Counted from the stretch's first letter, positions 24,986-37,588 are shown. The stretch: 64,000 nt of DNA from Mactromeris polynyma (GCA_032209605.1 JASFXZ010000001.1:26416619-26480618); one strand, 5' to 3'. The notes: generated by a model from the sequence alone, not told the origin. Made by a program: numbers and translations.

Positions 24986-25524
24986 TTTTAATTTACAAAT
25001 CATGCATGCCATCAATGTCTGAATTGTATATCTGTCATCAAAGAAATACATCAAACTGACTAACATACCAGTGATTGACCTATTGCAATGTGTTCGCAGT
25101 TATTTTTTAAATTTGCTAGTATTGTTAACTTTAAGTGGAACAGTCCAATTTCATTCCTGAATGTATTGTAGCCGGTTAGATCATTAAATCAAGAATTGTA
25201 CACATCACTGTCCACTGTCTTCAAAATATGAATCCATTATGGAGACGTATTTGCAGGGTTAATATTATTCCAATGGGAATTAAATCACTGTCATTGTAAA
25301 TGTTACTCAACTTTTTGCAGCCAGAATTCACTTAAAACTGTAAGGGGTACAGAATAGAAGACAAGTCCATTATGGAAACATGGAAGTTTCAGGTTAAAAT
25401 TTCACTAAAATTGGAACAGCATCAAAATGATTCTGCTTTACAATGCCACAACTATGCCAAGACTGGTAAGTCAAACAGTCAGAATTCAAGACAAGTCCAT
25501 TATGTACACAGGCTTTACAGGCTT

Positions 25525-25930
25525 AAATGTCACTACATAGAAGGGGCCAGACATGTACAAATGTCACTACATAGAAGGGGACAGACATGTACAAATGTCA
25601 CTACATAGAAGGGGACAGACATGTACAATTGTCACTACATAGAAGGGGACAGACATGTACAAATGTCACTACGTAGAAGGTGACAGACATGTACAAATGT
25701 CACTACGTAGAAGGGGACAGACATGCACAAATGTCACTACATAGAAGGGGACAGACATGTACAAATGTCACTACATAGAAGGGGACAGACATGTACAATT
25801 GTCACTACATAGAAGGGGACAGACATGTACAAATGTCACTACATAGAAGGGGACAGACATGTACAAATGTCACTACATAGAAGGGGACAGACATGTACAA
25901 ATGTCACTGCATAGAAGGGGACAGACATGT
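25525..25930. repeat. 34-bp minisatellite beside an NHE splice donor
   Basis: Twelve copies of aatgtcactacatagaaggg gacagacatgtaca with few substitutions (acgtag, aattgtc, tgcaca). It ends 23 bp from NHE exon 6, inside the intron that follows that exon in the direction of transcription. In the sense (minus) strand each unit contains tctgtccccttctatgtag, a pyrimidine-rich stretch ending in AG. Confidence 0.97.
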
Positions 25931-25953
25931 AAATAGTTCACAGTTCTACTCAC

Positions 25954-26035
25954 CACAACCGAGTACATTATAATGCTCCCTAGGTTGTCTGTAAATGTTC
26001 GATCATGTAAACTAAAGGCCGCCTCTAATATGATT
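25954..26035 (-). CDS. SLC9A-like: Na+/H+ exchanger exon 6 (IILEA...NLGSI exon)
   Basis: 82 nt, acceptor tttatttcag, donor GTG|gtgagt. Its first base completes Pro150 from exon 5, then it encodes residues 151-177, IILEAAFSLHDRTFTDNLGS and IIMYSVV. This matches the NHE segment LLPPI[IV]L[DE]A...F..NLG[TS]I..[FY][AS]VVGT, a re-entrant or helical part of the membrane domain. The SLHDR loop is more like some invertebrate NHEs than vertebrate NHE1 (memory). It ends in phase 0, reads into GTVIA of exon 7, and has a minisatellite immediately downstream. Confidence 0.96.
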
Positions 26036-26079
26036 CTGAAATAAATATGATTTAAAATAAACAAGACATGTTTGTAAAA

Positions 26080-26573
26080 AATCATGCCCCCTCATGGTTG
26101 TATGTCCGAGCTATATTTTGTACAATTGCATAAGCAAGTTCAAAGTGTGGTGTACAAATATACATGCTGGAAATGCGTTTTGGTAAACAAGGGTTTGGTG
26201 GATGCATAGTTTGGTTAGTGCCATATTGGAAACAGTAACAGTAACAACAAGTTAACTGTAGGTAATGAAAGAGCTCATCTCATGTATGCGATGAACTTAC
26301 CTTAAATTTATATTGATAAGTCTTGTACAATAGAAGTCCATAATTTTGTCATACTGAACATTCCAATTAATGGGAGGTGTTATAAATACAATTGACCTAT
26401 GAACTTGACCCTTCAACCCAATACCCCAAAATCAATAGGGTTCCTCTACTATCCAAGATGAATGTGTGGACCAAGTTTGAGGATGACAGGTCAAGGGGTT
26501 CTTGAGTTATGGATCGGAAAGGAAAAGGTTACGGATGGACAGACAGACGAAGGGGGGGGGGGGGGGCATAATA
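26080..26573. mobile_element. MITE-like element with TATGCCCCC ends, short copy
   Basis: It opens catgccccctcatggttgta after acatgtttgtaaaa and ends acagacgaag, 15 Gs, cataataa. The interior matches 18525-19468 (gccatattggaaacagtaac, attccaattaatgggaggtg, ccaagatgaatgtgtggacc) with a large internal deletion. It lies less than 50 bp upstream of NHE exon 6. Confidence 0.7.
26552..26566. repeat. Run of 15 G
   Basis: Homopolymer in the terminal repeat of the short MITE copy, expanded from the 5-6 Gs of the other copy. A replication-slippage product, and possibly a sequencing-length artefact. Confidence 0.9.
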
Positions 26574-27279
26574 AACAAAATATTATAACATTACTGAAAA
26601 CATTTTAAATGCCATATCATTTTTGCTTCTAGCACTGAATTTCAAAATGTTTGGTCCACAGGCCATCATACGTTAATAATATCAATACAAGGTATCACCT
26701 AAGAGCACAATAAATAGACATTATTCCGATATTATAAATGGAAAAAAGCAAAACTTTTTAAATGGAATGCCTGCACTGTCTTTTGTAGTCATGAACATTT
26801 ATTAAATGTATGAGTTATCTAATATAAATATGTTTGCACAACATGTAAAGAACTTGATACATAATGTAATAAAAAACAAACGTAACAATATATTTGTATG
26901 CCTACAAGAGACAGTGCTAAGGGGAACTAAAGGGAATAAGACAATTTGTCTTTTTTGGGGTCTAAATCCCCCCCCCCACCCCCCTAGAGCCAAGCGGGAG
27001 ATGCTAATTCCACTTCCAATGTCTATTTCCGGACCCGGAATCATTCAATGTGTCAAATTCATCTGTTGGGAATCGTCTTCTGTATAAAGGTCCTGTGTAT
27101 TCCTGACCCCCCCCCCTCCTTTAAGTGCATTAACAAGTGAATTAAGAAATCTCTGTAATCAGGAATAGCCTAACCTAAAAATGTTTTTTTAATTGACAGC
27201 TTGATTGCTATACAATGATGTAAGAAGATTTCCTAGACAAATTTTGTCCTACTACAATAAATAAACTTCAGGTACTTAC

Positions 27280-27348
27280 GGCGGAAGCAGATACAAGAAA
27301 AACTGATGTGGCTCAAAAAAGTGCAAATCTTCCGCAGCCCCAGTGACA
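27280..27348 (-). CDS. SLC9A-like: Na+/H+ exchanger exon 5 (FFLYLLPP exon)
   Basis: 69 nt, acceptor gtttcgtttcag, donor CC|gtaagt. It completes Phe127, then encodes VTGAAEDLHFFEPHQFFLYL and LP, with Pro150 split to exon 6. FFLYLLPP (143-150) is the NHE motif associated in vertebrate family members with amiloride sensitivity and ion transport. Phases at both ends agree with the neighbours. Less conserved residues 128-142 form the loop between two helices. Confidence 0.95.
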
Positions 27349-27480
27349 CTGAAACGAAACATGATCTTCAATAAAACTACACAGAAACAGGAGCAGCACA
27401 AGCAGACGTGCATCAGTTGGTTACATCATCATTAACAGTATAAACATAATGGAAATAAGAGATTTCTATTTCTTTTGTCA

Positions 27481-30400
27481 TCCTTTGTGTATAATGTAGT
27501 TGACATGGAACAGTATATCATGCTTTGTGTATAATGTAGTTGACATGGAACAGTATATCATCCTTTGTGTATAATGTAGTTGACATGGAACAGTATATCA
27601 ACCTTTGTGTATAATGTAGTTGACATGGAACAGTATATCAACCTTTGTGTATAATGTAGTTGACATGGAACAGTATATCATCCTTTGTGTATAATGTAGT
27701 TGACATGGAACAGTATATCATCCTTTGTGTATAATGTAGTTGACATGGAACAGTATATCATGCTTTGTGTAGAATGTAGTTGACATGGAACAGTATATCA
27801 TCCTTTGTGTATAATGTAGTTGACATGGAACAGTATATCATGCTTTGTGTATAATGTAGTTGACATGGAACAGTATATCATGCTTTGTGTATAATGTAGT
27901 TGACATGGAACAGTATATCATCCTTTGTGTATAATGTAGTTGACATGGAACAGTATATCATCCTTTGTGTATAATGTAGTTGACATGGAACAGTATATCA
28001 TGCTTTGTGTATAATGTAGTTGACATGGAACAGTATATCAACCTTTGTGTATAATGTAGTTGACATGGAACAGTATATCATGCTTTGTGTATAATGTAGT
28101 TGACATGGAACAGTATATCATCCTTTGTGTATAATGTAGTTGACATGGAACAGTATATCAACCTTTGTGTATAATGTAGTTGACATGGAACAGTATATCA
28201 TCCTTTGTGTATAATGTAGTTGACATGGAACAGTATATCATCCTTTGTGTATAATGTAGTTGACATGGAACAGTATATCAACCTTTGTGTATAATGTAGT
28301 TGACATGGAACAGTATATCATGCTTTGTGTATAATGTAGTTGACATGGAACAGTATATCATGCTTTGTGTATAATGTAGTTGACATGGAACAGTATATCA
28401 TGCTTTGTGTATAATGTAGTTGACATGGAACAGTATATCATCCTTTGTGTATAATGTAGTTGACATGGAACAGTATATCATGCTTTGTGTATAATGTAGT
28501 TGACATGGAACAGTATATCATGCTTTGTGTATAATGTAGTTGACATGGAACAGTATATCATGCTTTGTGTATAATGTAGTTGACATGGAACAGTATATCA
28601 TCCTTTGTGTATAATGTAGTTGACATGGAACAGTATATCATGCTTTGTGTATAATGTAGTTGACATGGAACAGTATATCATGCTTTGTGTATAATGTAGT
28701 TGACATGGAACAGTATATCATGCTTTGTGTATAATGTAGTTGACATGGAACAGTATATCATCCTTTGTGTATAATGTAGTTGACATGGAACAGTATATCA
28801 TGCTTTGTGTATAATGTAGTTGACATGGAACAGTATATCATGCTTTGTGTATAATGTAGTTGACATGGAACAGTATATCATGCTTTGTGTATAATGTAGT
28901 TGACATGGAACAGTATATCATCCTTTGTGTATAATGTAGTTGACATGGAACAGTATATCATGCTTTGTGTATAATGTAGTTGACATGGAACAGTATATCA
29001 TGCTTTGTGTATAATGTAGTTGACATGGAACAGTATATCATGCTTTGTGTATAATGTAGTTGACATGGAACAGTATATCATCCTTTGTGTATAATGTAGT
29101 TGACATGGAACAGTATATCATGCTTTGTGTATAATGTAGTTGACATGGAACAGTATATCATGCTTTGTGTATAATGTAGTTGACATGGAACAGTATATCA
29201 TGCTTTGTGTATAATGTAGTTGACATGGAACAGTATATCATGCTTTGTGTATAATGTAGTTGACATGGAACAGTATATCATCCTTTGTGTATAATGTAGT
29301 TGACATGGAACAGTATATCATGCTTTGTGTATAATGTAGTTGACATGGAACAGTATATCATGCCTTTGTGTATAATGTAGTTGACATGGAACAGTATATC
29401 ATGCTTTGTGTATAATGTAGTTGACATGGAACAGTATATCATGCTTTGTGTATAATGTAGTTGACATGGAACAGTATATCATGCTTTGTGTATAATGTAG
29501 TTGACATGGAACAGTATATCATCCTTTGTGTATAATGTAGTTGACATGGAACAGTATATCATGCTTTGTGTATAATGTAGTTGACATGGAACAGTATATC
29601 ATGCCTTTGTGTATAATGTAGTTGACATGGAACAGTATATCATGCTTTGTGTATAATGTAGTTGACATGGAACAGTATATCATGCTTTGTGTATAATGTA
29701 GTTGACATGGAACAGTATATCATGCTTTGTGTATAATGTAGTTGACATGGAACAGTATATCATCCTTTGTGTATAATGTAGTTGACATGGAACAGTATAT
29801 CATGCTTTGTGTATAATGTAGTTGACATGGAACAGTATATCATCCTTTGTGTATAATGTAGTTGACATGGAACAGTATATCATGCTTTGTGTATAATGTA
29901 GTTGACATGGAACAGTATATCATCCTTTGTGTATAATGTAGTTGACATGGAACAGTATATCATGCTTTGTGTATAATGTAGTTGACATGGAACAGTATAT
30001 CATGCTTTGTGTATAATGTAGTTGACATGGAACAATATCATCCTTTGTGTATAATGTAGTTGACATGGAACAGTATATCATGCTTTGTGTATAATGTAGT
30101 TGACATGGAACAGTATATCATGCTTTGTGTATAATGTAGTTGACATGGAACAGTATATCATGCTTTGTGTATAATGTAGTTGACATGGAACAGTATATCA
30201 TGCTTTGTGTATAATGTAGTTGACATGGAACAGTATATCATCCTTTGTGTATAATGTAGTTGACATGGAACAGTATATCATGCTTTGTGTATAATGTAGT
30301 TGACATGGAACAGTATATCATCCTTTGTGTATAATGTAGTTGACATGGAACAGTATATCATGCTTGTGTATAATGTAGTTGACATGGAACAGTATATCAT

Positions 30401-30707
30401 CCTTTGTGTATAATGTAGTTGACATGGAACAGTATATCATGCTTTGTGTATAATGTAGTTGACATGGAACAGTATATCATGCTTTGTGTATAATGTAGTT
30501 GACATGGAACAGTATATCATCCTTTGTGTATAATGTAGTTGACATGGAACAGTATATCATGCTTTGTGTATAATGTAGTTGACATGGAACAGTATATCAT
30601 GCTTTGTGTATAATGTAGTTGACATGGAACAGTATATCATGCTTTGTGTATAATGTAGTTGACATGGAACATCCTTTGTGTATAATGTAGTTGACATGGT
30701 ACAGTAT
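27481..30707. repeat. 40-bp minisatellite, about 80 copies
   Basis: About 3.2 kb of extremely uniform units: (tc/tg/ac)ctttgtgt-type start, then ataatgtagt tgacatggaa cagtatatca. Almost all variation is in the first two bases of the unit, plus a few 1-bp indels (29361, 29602, about 30034, about 30363). The order of the start variants shows higher-order periods. It fills most of the NHE intron between exons 4 and 5 and runs directly into the 36-bp array. Confidence 0.98.
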
Positions 30708-31672
30708 TGACAATATAACAATTGTACATGTAATATAGAGTATATGACAAATAACAATTACATGTATAGTAGAGTATATTATACAATATACAATGTACAT
30801 GTAATATAGAGGTTATATAGGACAAGATAACAATGTAGGCATGTAAGTATAGAGATATATATATATGTACATTATATAGACAATGTACAGTGTAATATAG
30901 AGTTTATATATGACAATATAAACAATTACATGTAATTTAGAGTATATACTCACTCAGTCTATAAACAATTACATGTTTAGAGTATTATAACAATGTGCAT
31001 GTAATATAGAGTATATGACAATATAACAATGTACATGTAATATAGAGTATATGACAATATAACAATGTACATGTAATATAGAGTATATATATGACAATAT
31101 AACAATGTACATGTAATATAGAGTATATGACAAGATAACAATGTACATGTAATATAGAGTATATGACAATATAACAATGTACATGTAATATAGAGTATAT
31201 GACAATATAACAATGTACATGTAATATAGAGTATATGACAATATAACAATGTACATGTAATATAGAGTATATGACAATATAACAATGTACATGTAATATA
31301 GAGTATATGACAATATAACAATGTACATGTAATATAGAGTATATGACAATATAACAATGTACATGTAATATAGAGTATATGACAATATAACAATGTACAT
31401 GTAATATAGAGTATATGACAATATAACAATGTACATGTAATATAGAGTATATGACAAGATAACAATGTACATGTAATATAGAGTATATGACAATAAACAA
31501 TGTACATGTAATATAGAGTATATGACAATATAACAATGTACATGTAATATGGAGTATATGACAATATAACAATGTACATGTAATATAGAGTATATGACAA
31601 TATAACAATGTACATGTAATATAGAGTATATGACAATATAACAATGTACATGTAATATACATATATGTATAA
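30700..31672. repeat. 36-bp minisatellite with degenerate left edge
   Basis: About 20 uniform units (atgacaatataacaatgtac atgtaatatagagtat) from about 30990 to 31672, preceded by about 290 bp of diverged copies. The period is a multiple of three and the minus strand lacks stops, so frames of 224-264 codons appear in all three minus frames (ILHVHCYIVIYS). Three overlapping frames of the same repeat are not genes. Confidence 0.97.
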
Positions 31673-31679
31673 TACATAT

Positions 31680-32275
31680 TAAGAAAGCTGGCTCTGCCCC
31701 CAGGCAGCCATGTTTTTTGACAAATCTAAGTAATTTGAACAATGTTGATAGAGGGTCACCCAATGACCATCTCTGTGAAGTTATATCAAAATTGGATCTG
31801 GAGTTCTTGAAAAGAAATTTGAAAAGAAATTTTGAAGTTACATACCCTGGTGGCCATGTTTTTTGATGAATTCAAAAAATTTGAACAGTCTTGGAAGAGT
31901 CAGGTAAAGAATATTTGTATGAAGTTATATAAAAATTGGGTCAGTAGTTTTTGACTAGAATATTTTTTAAGTTTCCAATATATACATTTAGGAAAATGGG
32001 CTCCAACCTTGGCGGCCATGTTTCTTTTACCAATCCAAACCCCTCATTGCATTTTTGTAGAGTGTCACCCTACTAACTTTGTGAAATTCAGTGAAGTGGT
32101 TTCAGAGGAGATGTTTTTTCAAGCAAAACAGGAAGTCGGCCTTGACCCCTTGTTGTATTTTGTAGAGTGTCACCACATGAAGCTTCCAGCAAAGTTTCAG
32201 CGGTTTCAGAGGAGATATCTTTAAATAATGAATGGACAAAGACCGATCAGAAAAGCTCACCTTGAGCACAAAAAA
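31680..32275. repeat. Dispersed intron repeat with three diverged internal units
   Basis: Three units of about 160 bp, each with ggcagccatgttttttgac (or ggcggccatg), gaagagggtcacc-like and gaagttatat-aaaattgg(g)tc modules, ending gaccgatcagaaaagctcac cttgagcac. The same modules are at 45360-45680. The open frame at 32009-32224 is a by-product. Confidence 0.65.
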
Positions 32276-32438
32276 AACCCCACCGAAATCAAAATACTTA
32301 TGATGCATATATTTTCAATGTAATGTACTTTTCAAACCTATTTGTGCTAAAAATAATTGATCCCTGAAAGTGTGCAAGCTTTTTCACTACATCAGATCTA
32401 CTCTACATTGAACTTATAACATAATATTGTATACTTAC

Positions 32439-32480
32439 AAGATAATTGCACCAAAAATGACTCCAATAAGTATAAGGATA
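32439..32480 (-). CDS. SLC9A-like: Na+/H+ exchanger exon 4 (42-nt microexon)
   Basis: 42 nt, acceptor ttctcttccag, donor TT|gtaagt. Encodes ILILIGVIFGAII with split codons Cys113 and Phe127. This is the family's second helix (LLI.LG...G.I in vertebrate NHEs). The short length and clean splice sites agree with the phases of exons 3 and 5. Confidence 0.93.
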
Positions 32481-32770
32481 CTGGAAGAGAAATAATGTAC
32501 AATTTTACATGAATTTAATTTAAAAACAAGAATTTTATCCAGATATTACTCAGAAGAATAATGAACAAGATAAAAGTGGGAAACTTGCATGAATTCAACT
32601 TAAAAGGCAACATTTCTAAAAAATACATGTATATAGGATTTCAAGGATCAACACAACACAAATAAATATGATTCACATCTAGAAATAATGTTCAATGAAC
32701 TACAGATAATAAGCACAGCTTTTAGGTCTGAAAATGTTCTCTTAATCCAAATTTATACATTAAACAATGA

Positions 32771-35111
32771 TTTGCCAGCACAGTGAAGCCTCCACCAACA
32801 CTGGTTCTGGTCAGGATATAACTTCAAGTTGGTCTGATTGCCAGCACAGTGTACCCTCCACCAACACTGGTTCTGGTCAGGATATAACTTTAAGGTGGTC
32901 TGCCAGCACAGTGAAGCCTCCACCACCACTGGTTCTGGTCAGGATATAACTTTAAGGTGGTCTGTCAGCACAGTGAAGCCTCCACCACCACTGGTTCTGG
33001 TCAGGATATAACTTTAAGGTGGTCTGCCAGCACAGTGAAGCCTCCACCACCACTGGTTCTGGTCAGGATATAACTTTAAGGTGGTCTGCCAGCACAGTGA
33101 AGTCTCCACCACCACTGGTTCTGGTCAGGATATAACTTTAAGGTGGTCTGCCAGCACAGTGAAGCCTCCACCAACACTGGTTCTGGTCAGGATATAACTT
33201 TAAGGTGGTCTGTCAGCACAGTGAAGCCTCCACCAACACTGGTTCTGGTCAGGATATAACTTTAAGGTGGTCTGATTGCCAGCACAGTGTACCCTCCACC
33301 ACCACTGGTTCTGGTCAGGATATAACTTTAAGGTGGTCTGCCAGCACAGTGAAGCCTCCACCACCACTGGTTCTGGTCAGGATATAACTTCAAGTTGGTC
33401 TGTCAGCACAGTGAAGCCTCCACCACCACTGGTTCTGGTCAGGATATAACTTTAAGGTGGTCTGCCAGCACAGTGAAGCCTCCACCACCACTGGTTTTGG
33501 TCAGGATATAACTTTAAGGTGGTCTGCCAGCACAGTGAAGTCTCCACCACCACTGGTTCTGGTCAGGATATAACTTTAAGGTGGTCTGCCAGCACAGTGA
33601 AGCCTCCACCACCACTGGTTCTGGTCAGGATATAACTTTAAGGTGGTCTGATTGCCAGCACAATGAAGCCTCCACCAACACTGGTTCTGGTCAGGATATA
33701 ACTTTAAGGTGGTCTGCCAGCACAGTGAAGCCTCCACCAACACTGGTTCTGGTCAGGATATAACTTTAAGGTGGTCTGATTGCCAGCACAGTGAAGTCTC
33801 CACCACCACTGGTTCTGGTCAGGATATAACTTTAAGGTGGTCTGCCAGCACAGTGAAGCCTCCACCAACACTGGTTCTGGTCAGGATATAACTTTAAGGT
33901 GGTCTGCCAGCACAGTGAAGCCTCCACCAACACTGGTTCTGGTCAGGATATAACTTTAAGGTGGTCTGCCAGCACAGTGAAGCCTCCACCAACACTGGTT
34001 CTGGTCAGGATATAACTTTAAGGTGGTCTGCCAGCACAGTGAAGCCTCCACCAACACTGGTTCTGGTCAGGATATAACTTTAAGGTGGTCTGCCAGCACA
34101 GTGAAGCCTCCACCAACACTGGTTCTGGTCAGGATATAACTTTAAGGTGGTCTGCCAGCACAGTGAAGCCTCCACCACCACTGGTTCTGGTCAGGATATA
34201 ACTTTAAGGTGGTCTGATTGCCAGCACAATGAAGCCTCCACCACCACTGGTTCTGGTCAGGATATAACTTTAAGGTGGTCTGCCAGCACAGTGAAGCCTC
34301 CACCACCACTGGTTCTGGTCAGGATAGAACTTTAATGTGGTCTGCCAGCACAGTGAAGCCTCCACCACCACTGGTTCTGGTCAGGATATAACTTTAAGGT
34401 GGTCTGATTGCCAGCACAGTGAAGCCTCCACCACCACTGGTTCTGGTCAGGATATAACTTTAAGGTGGTCTGCCAGCACAGTGAAGCCTCCACCACCACT
34501 GGTTCTGGTCAGGATATAACTTTAAGGTGGTCTGCCAGCACAGTGAAGCCTCCACCAACACTGGTTCTGGTCAGGATATAACTTTAAGGTGGTCTGTCAG
34601 CACAGTGAAGCCTCAACCACCACTGGTTCTGGTCAGGATATAACTTTAATGTGGTCTGCCAGCACAATGAAGCCTCCACCAACACTGGTTCTGGTCAGGA
34701 TATAACTTTAATGTGGTCTGCCAGCACAATGAAGCCTCCACCAACACTGGTTCTGGTCAGGATATAACTTTAAGGTGGTCTGATTGCCAGCACAGTGAAG
34801 CCTCCACCAACACTGGTTCTGGTCAGGATATAACTTTAAGGTGGTCTGATTGCCAGCACAGTGAACCCTCCACCACCACTGGTTCTGGTCAGGATATAAC
34901 TTTAAGGTGGTCTGCCAGCACAGTGAAGCCTCCACCATCACTGGTTCTGGTCAGGATAGAACTTTAAGGTGGTCTGATTGCCAGCACAGTGAAGCCTCAA
35001 CCACCACTGGTTCTGGTCAGGATATAACTTTAAGGTGGTCTGATTGCCAGCACAGTGAAGCCTCCACCACCACTGGTTCTGGTCAGGATATAACTTTAAG
35101 GTGGTCTGATT
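32771..35111. repeat. 62/66-bp minisatellite, about 37 copies
   Basis: Units start ccagcacagtgaagcctcca and continue ccaccactggttctggtcag, gatataactttaaggtggtc, tg. Two length classes occur, with (66) or without (62) an attg insertion before ccagc, and two common substitution classes (accaac/accacc, gtgaag/gtgtac). Frames such as CQHSEASTTTGSGQDITLRW are the repeat translated. It lies in the intron between NHE exons 3 and 4. Confidence 0.97.
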
Positions 35112-35411
35112 ACTGACTTAGAATATGGAAGAAAAATTAAAACTGACCCATAAATATACTTAATAATGAGGTTGTCTCCATTTTGAGGTGGTCTTAAAGT
35201 AAGGTTTGACAGTATTTACTTCTTGTCTATACTACACAATTTATCACTTTGCATGCAGACAGTACAATACCAAATTACTCTCAACCAATATTTTACAAAA
35301 CAAAGTGAGCACAAGAGAGTGTCAGTACTTTTATCTCTGGTAGCAGACTAAGTCAAATTATATCTAAATTTCATGCAAAATTGTACATCATCATCATTAC
35401 ATTGGATTTTC

Positions 35412-35612
35412 TCTGAACCATGTACGCTGTCTGAACCATGTACGCTGTCTGAACCATGTACGCTGTCTGAACCATATACGCTGTCTGAACCATGTACGCT
35501 GTCTGAACCATGTACGCTGTCTGAACCATGTACGCTGTCTGAACCATGTACGCTGTCTGAACCATGTACACTATCTGAACCATGTACACTGTCTGAACCA
35601 TGTACACTGTCT
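35412..35612. repeat. 18-bp minisatellite
   Basis: Eleven copies of tctgaaccatgtacgctg; the last three have tacact. Because 18 is divisible by three, both strands show open frames (SEPCTL / MVQTAY). Confidence 0.96.
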
Positions 35613-35613
35613 G

Positions 35614-36655
35614 GTTTTTCTATACATTCTAAGTGACAGTAATATAAATGAATTTATCCTGTCACTTGCTGTATTTTCCACCTGATAACAGTGTGTCTGA
35701 TATTTTTTGCTTTATCAGGTCACTTGGTCACATCACTTTTATCCAACGTCACATGACCACGTTGACAAGCCAAACTATTTTTAGTATAGTATCGCCATGT
35801 TATCTTTTTCCGGACTTACTAAAACAATGGATATTTCAATTGAATACTACATGTACCACACTCTTCATCTTTTTTGTATAATGCTTACAATTCATTTCCC
35901 CAAAATTGTTCAATTTAATTCAAGCAGTGCTTGATCTTATCCGTTAATCTCGCGCTATAAGCCAAACTCGGTCTGCTTTTTGTCCCGAATGTAAGTGCTT
36001 ACTGGAATGTTGTAAACAACGTAGTAAAACAAATTGTCGGCTGTTTACACCATTGGAACAACATCATGTTGGAAATTTGAGTCCATCTGCGTTTGAACTC
36101 ATCAGGGATGGATGACCGTGTGGTCGAGTTTCTCACGGAAATAACAATTAGTAGCAATAGCAGCACGTACCCCACCCATCTTCTCAATATTAGAATTCCA
36201 GTCCGGTTTTATCCATTTGTGCCAAAAATTCCTTTGCAATCGTAATGACACTGATAGACTGAATCCACAGATTAATTCCTTGTTTTCTAGTGCAGTTTTA
36301 AATGTCCAAATATTCATGAAATAAATGTAAATATCACTTCTGTGTCAATTGACAATTCTCATAATTTGAAAACAAACCGTGGGAAATTGCGTATGAACTA
36401 ATTGTAATGTTTAATGTTGACTCTTACTTAATTGTCGCACATTATTAGATTTGTTATTGATTAATGCTCATCAGATGTTCGCAAATGCAGATAAATTCAT
36501 ATTGTCACAGAAAATGTGTCAGACTCATGGGAACAATGTCTCTCGGCGTAAGGTTCTAACCACACTTATATTCAATATGTAACAAAATTAGTTATGTCAC
36601 AATTAAGGGGATGCAACTCGGTATTATTTAAAATTAAAGGTATTTCCCCTTACTT
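35614..36655. other. Intron, no feature recognised
   Basis: About 1 kb of ordinary intron. It has a few palindromic words and no exon with consistent splice sites and family similarity. Confidence 0.5.
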
Positions 36656-36659
36656 ATAA

Positions 36660-37400
36660 CACAACAAGAGGGCCATGGTGGCCCTTTATCAATTTGAGCT
36701 AGTGACATAGTTTTGACCCCAGATGACCAAGTCTAGAACTTGGTCTAGATTTCATTAAGATAATGTCTCACTCAAATCAAGTCAAAATTGTGACATCTGG
36801 AGTATTAACAAGGTTTTACTATAATCTAACAAAATGACCTAGTTTTGGACTCCAGTTGACCAAGTTTCGAACTTGGTATAGATTTCATTGAGACAATCAT
36901 TCTGACCATGTCTCACATAAATCAAGTAAAAATGTGACCTCTAAAGTGTTAACAAGGTTTTACTATAATTTGACCTAGTGACTAATTTTTTGAACCCAGA
37001 TGACCTTGGCCTAGATTTTATCAAGACAAACATTCAGACCATGTCTCACTTAAATCAAGTCAAAAATGTGATCTCTGGAGTGTTAACAAGGTTTTACTAT
37101 AGATTTCATTGAGACAAACATTCTGACCATGTCTGATATAAATCAAGAAAAAAATGTGACCTCTAAAGTGTTTACAAGGTTAAACTATAATTTAACCTAG
37201 TGACCTAGTTGTTGACGCCCAGATGACCGAGTTTCAAACCTGGTCTTTATTTCATTGAGACAAACATTATGACTAAGTTTCATGCAGATCAGGTAAAAGA
37301 TGTTACATCTAGAGTGTTAACAGTCTGAATTGTTGATGACGGATGACGACGTACGACGCCGGAAACAGGGCCATCCAAATAAGTCACCTTGAGAAAGTTT
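36660..37400. repeat. Dispersed bivalve-type intron repeat
   Basis: It opens acaagagggccatggtggcc and contains about five modules of roughly 130 bp: tgacctagttttgaccccag, atgaccaagt, ttcattgagacaaacattctgaccatgtctc-type text, and gttaacaaggttttactata. It closes gatgacggatgacgacgtac and gccggaaacaggg. The same consensus is found at 10355, 45690 and 55730. Confidence 0.75.
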
Positions 37401-37542
37401 ATCAGGCTCGGCTCCGGTAGTTATCGGGTGAACCATCGGCTAGTGAATAATTATTTGCCTGTTTGGAAAGTTTCAAGTTTTCATGCTGACAATGATTTTG
37501 TAATAGGACCATGGCATTATCCACAACCCTGAAAAGACTTAC

Positions 37543-37588
37543 CATGACTCTGGTACTTTGGATGACAGAAAGTTGGCATGGTGAAATC
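37543..37588 (-). CDS. SLC9A-like: Na+/H+ exchanger exon 3 (46-nt microexon)
   Basis: 46 nt, acceptor actttcag, donor ATG|gtaagtc. It completes Gly98 and encodes FHHANFLSSKVPES, with Cys113 split to exon 4. NHEs have GFH......[VI]PES at this place between the first two conserved helices, so GFHH...KVPES fits. Both splice phases agree with the neighbours. Confidence 0.93.

Noticed and set aside
30969..31763. Minus-strand open frames of 224-264 codons with a membrane-like repeat
   Set aside because: A stop-free 36-bp repeat gives open frames in all three registers; there is no start context, splice site or non-repeat domain.
36102..36317. 71-codon minus-strand frame in the intron between exons 3 and 4
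   Set aside because: It shows no similarity to NHE, and the gene model is already continuous in phase from exon 3 (37543) to exon 4 (32480).
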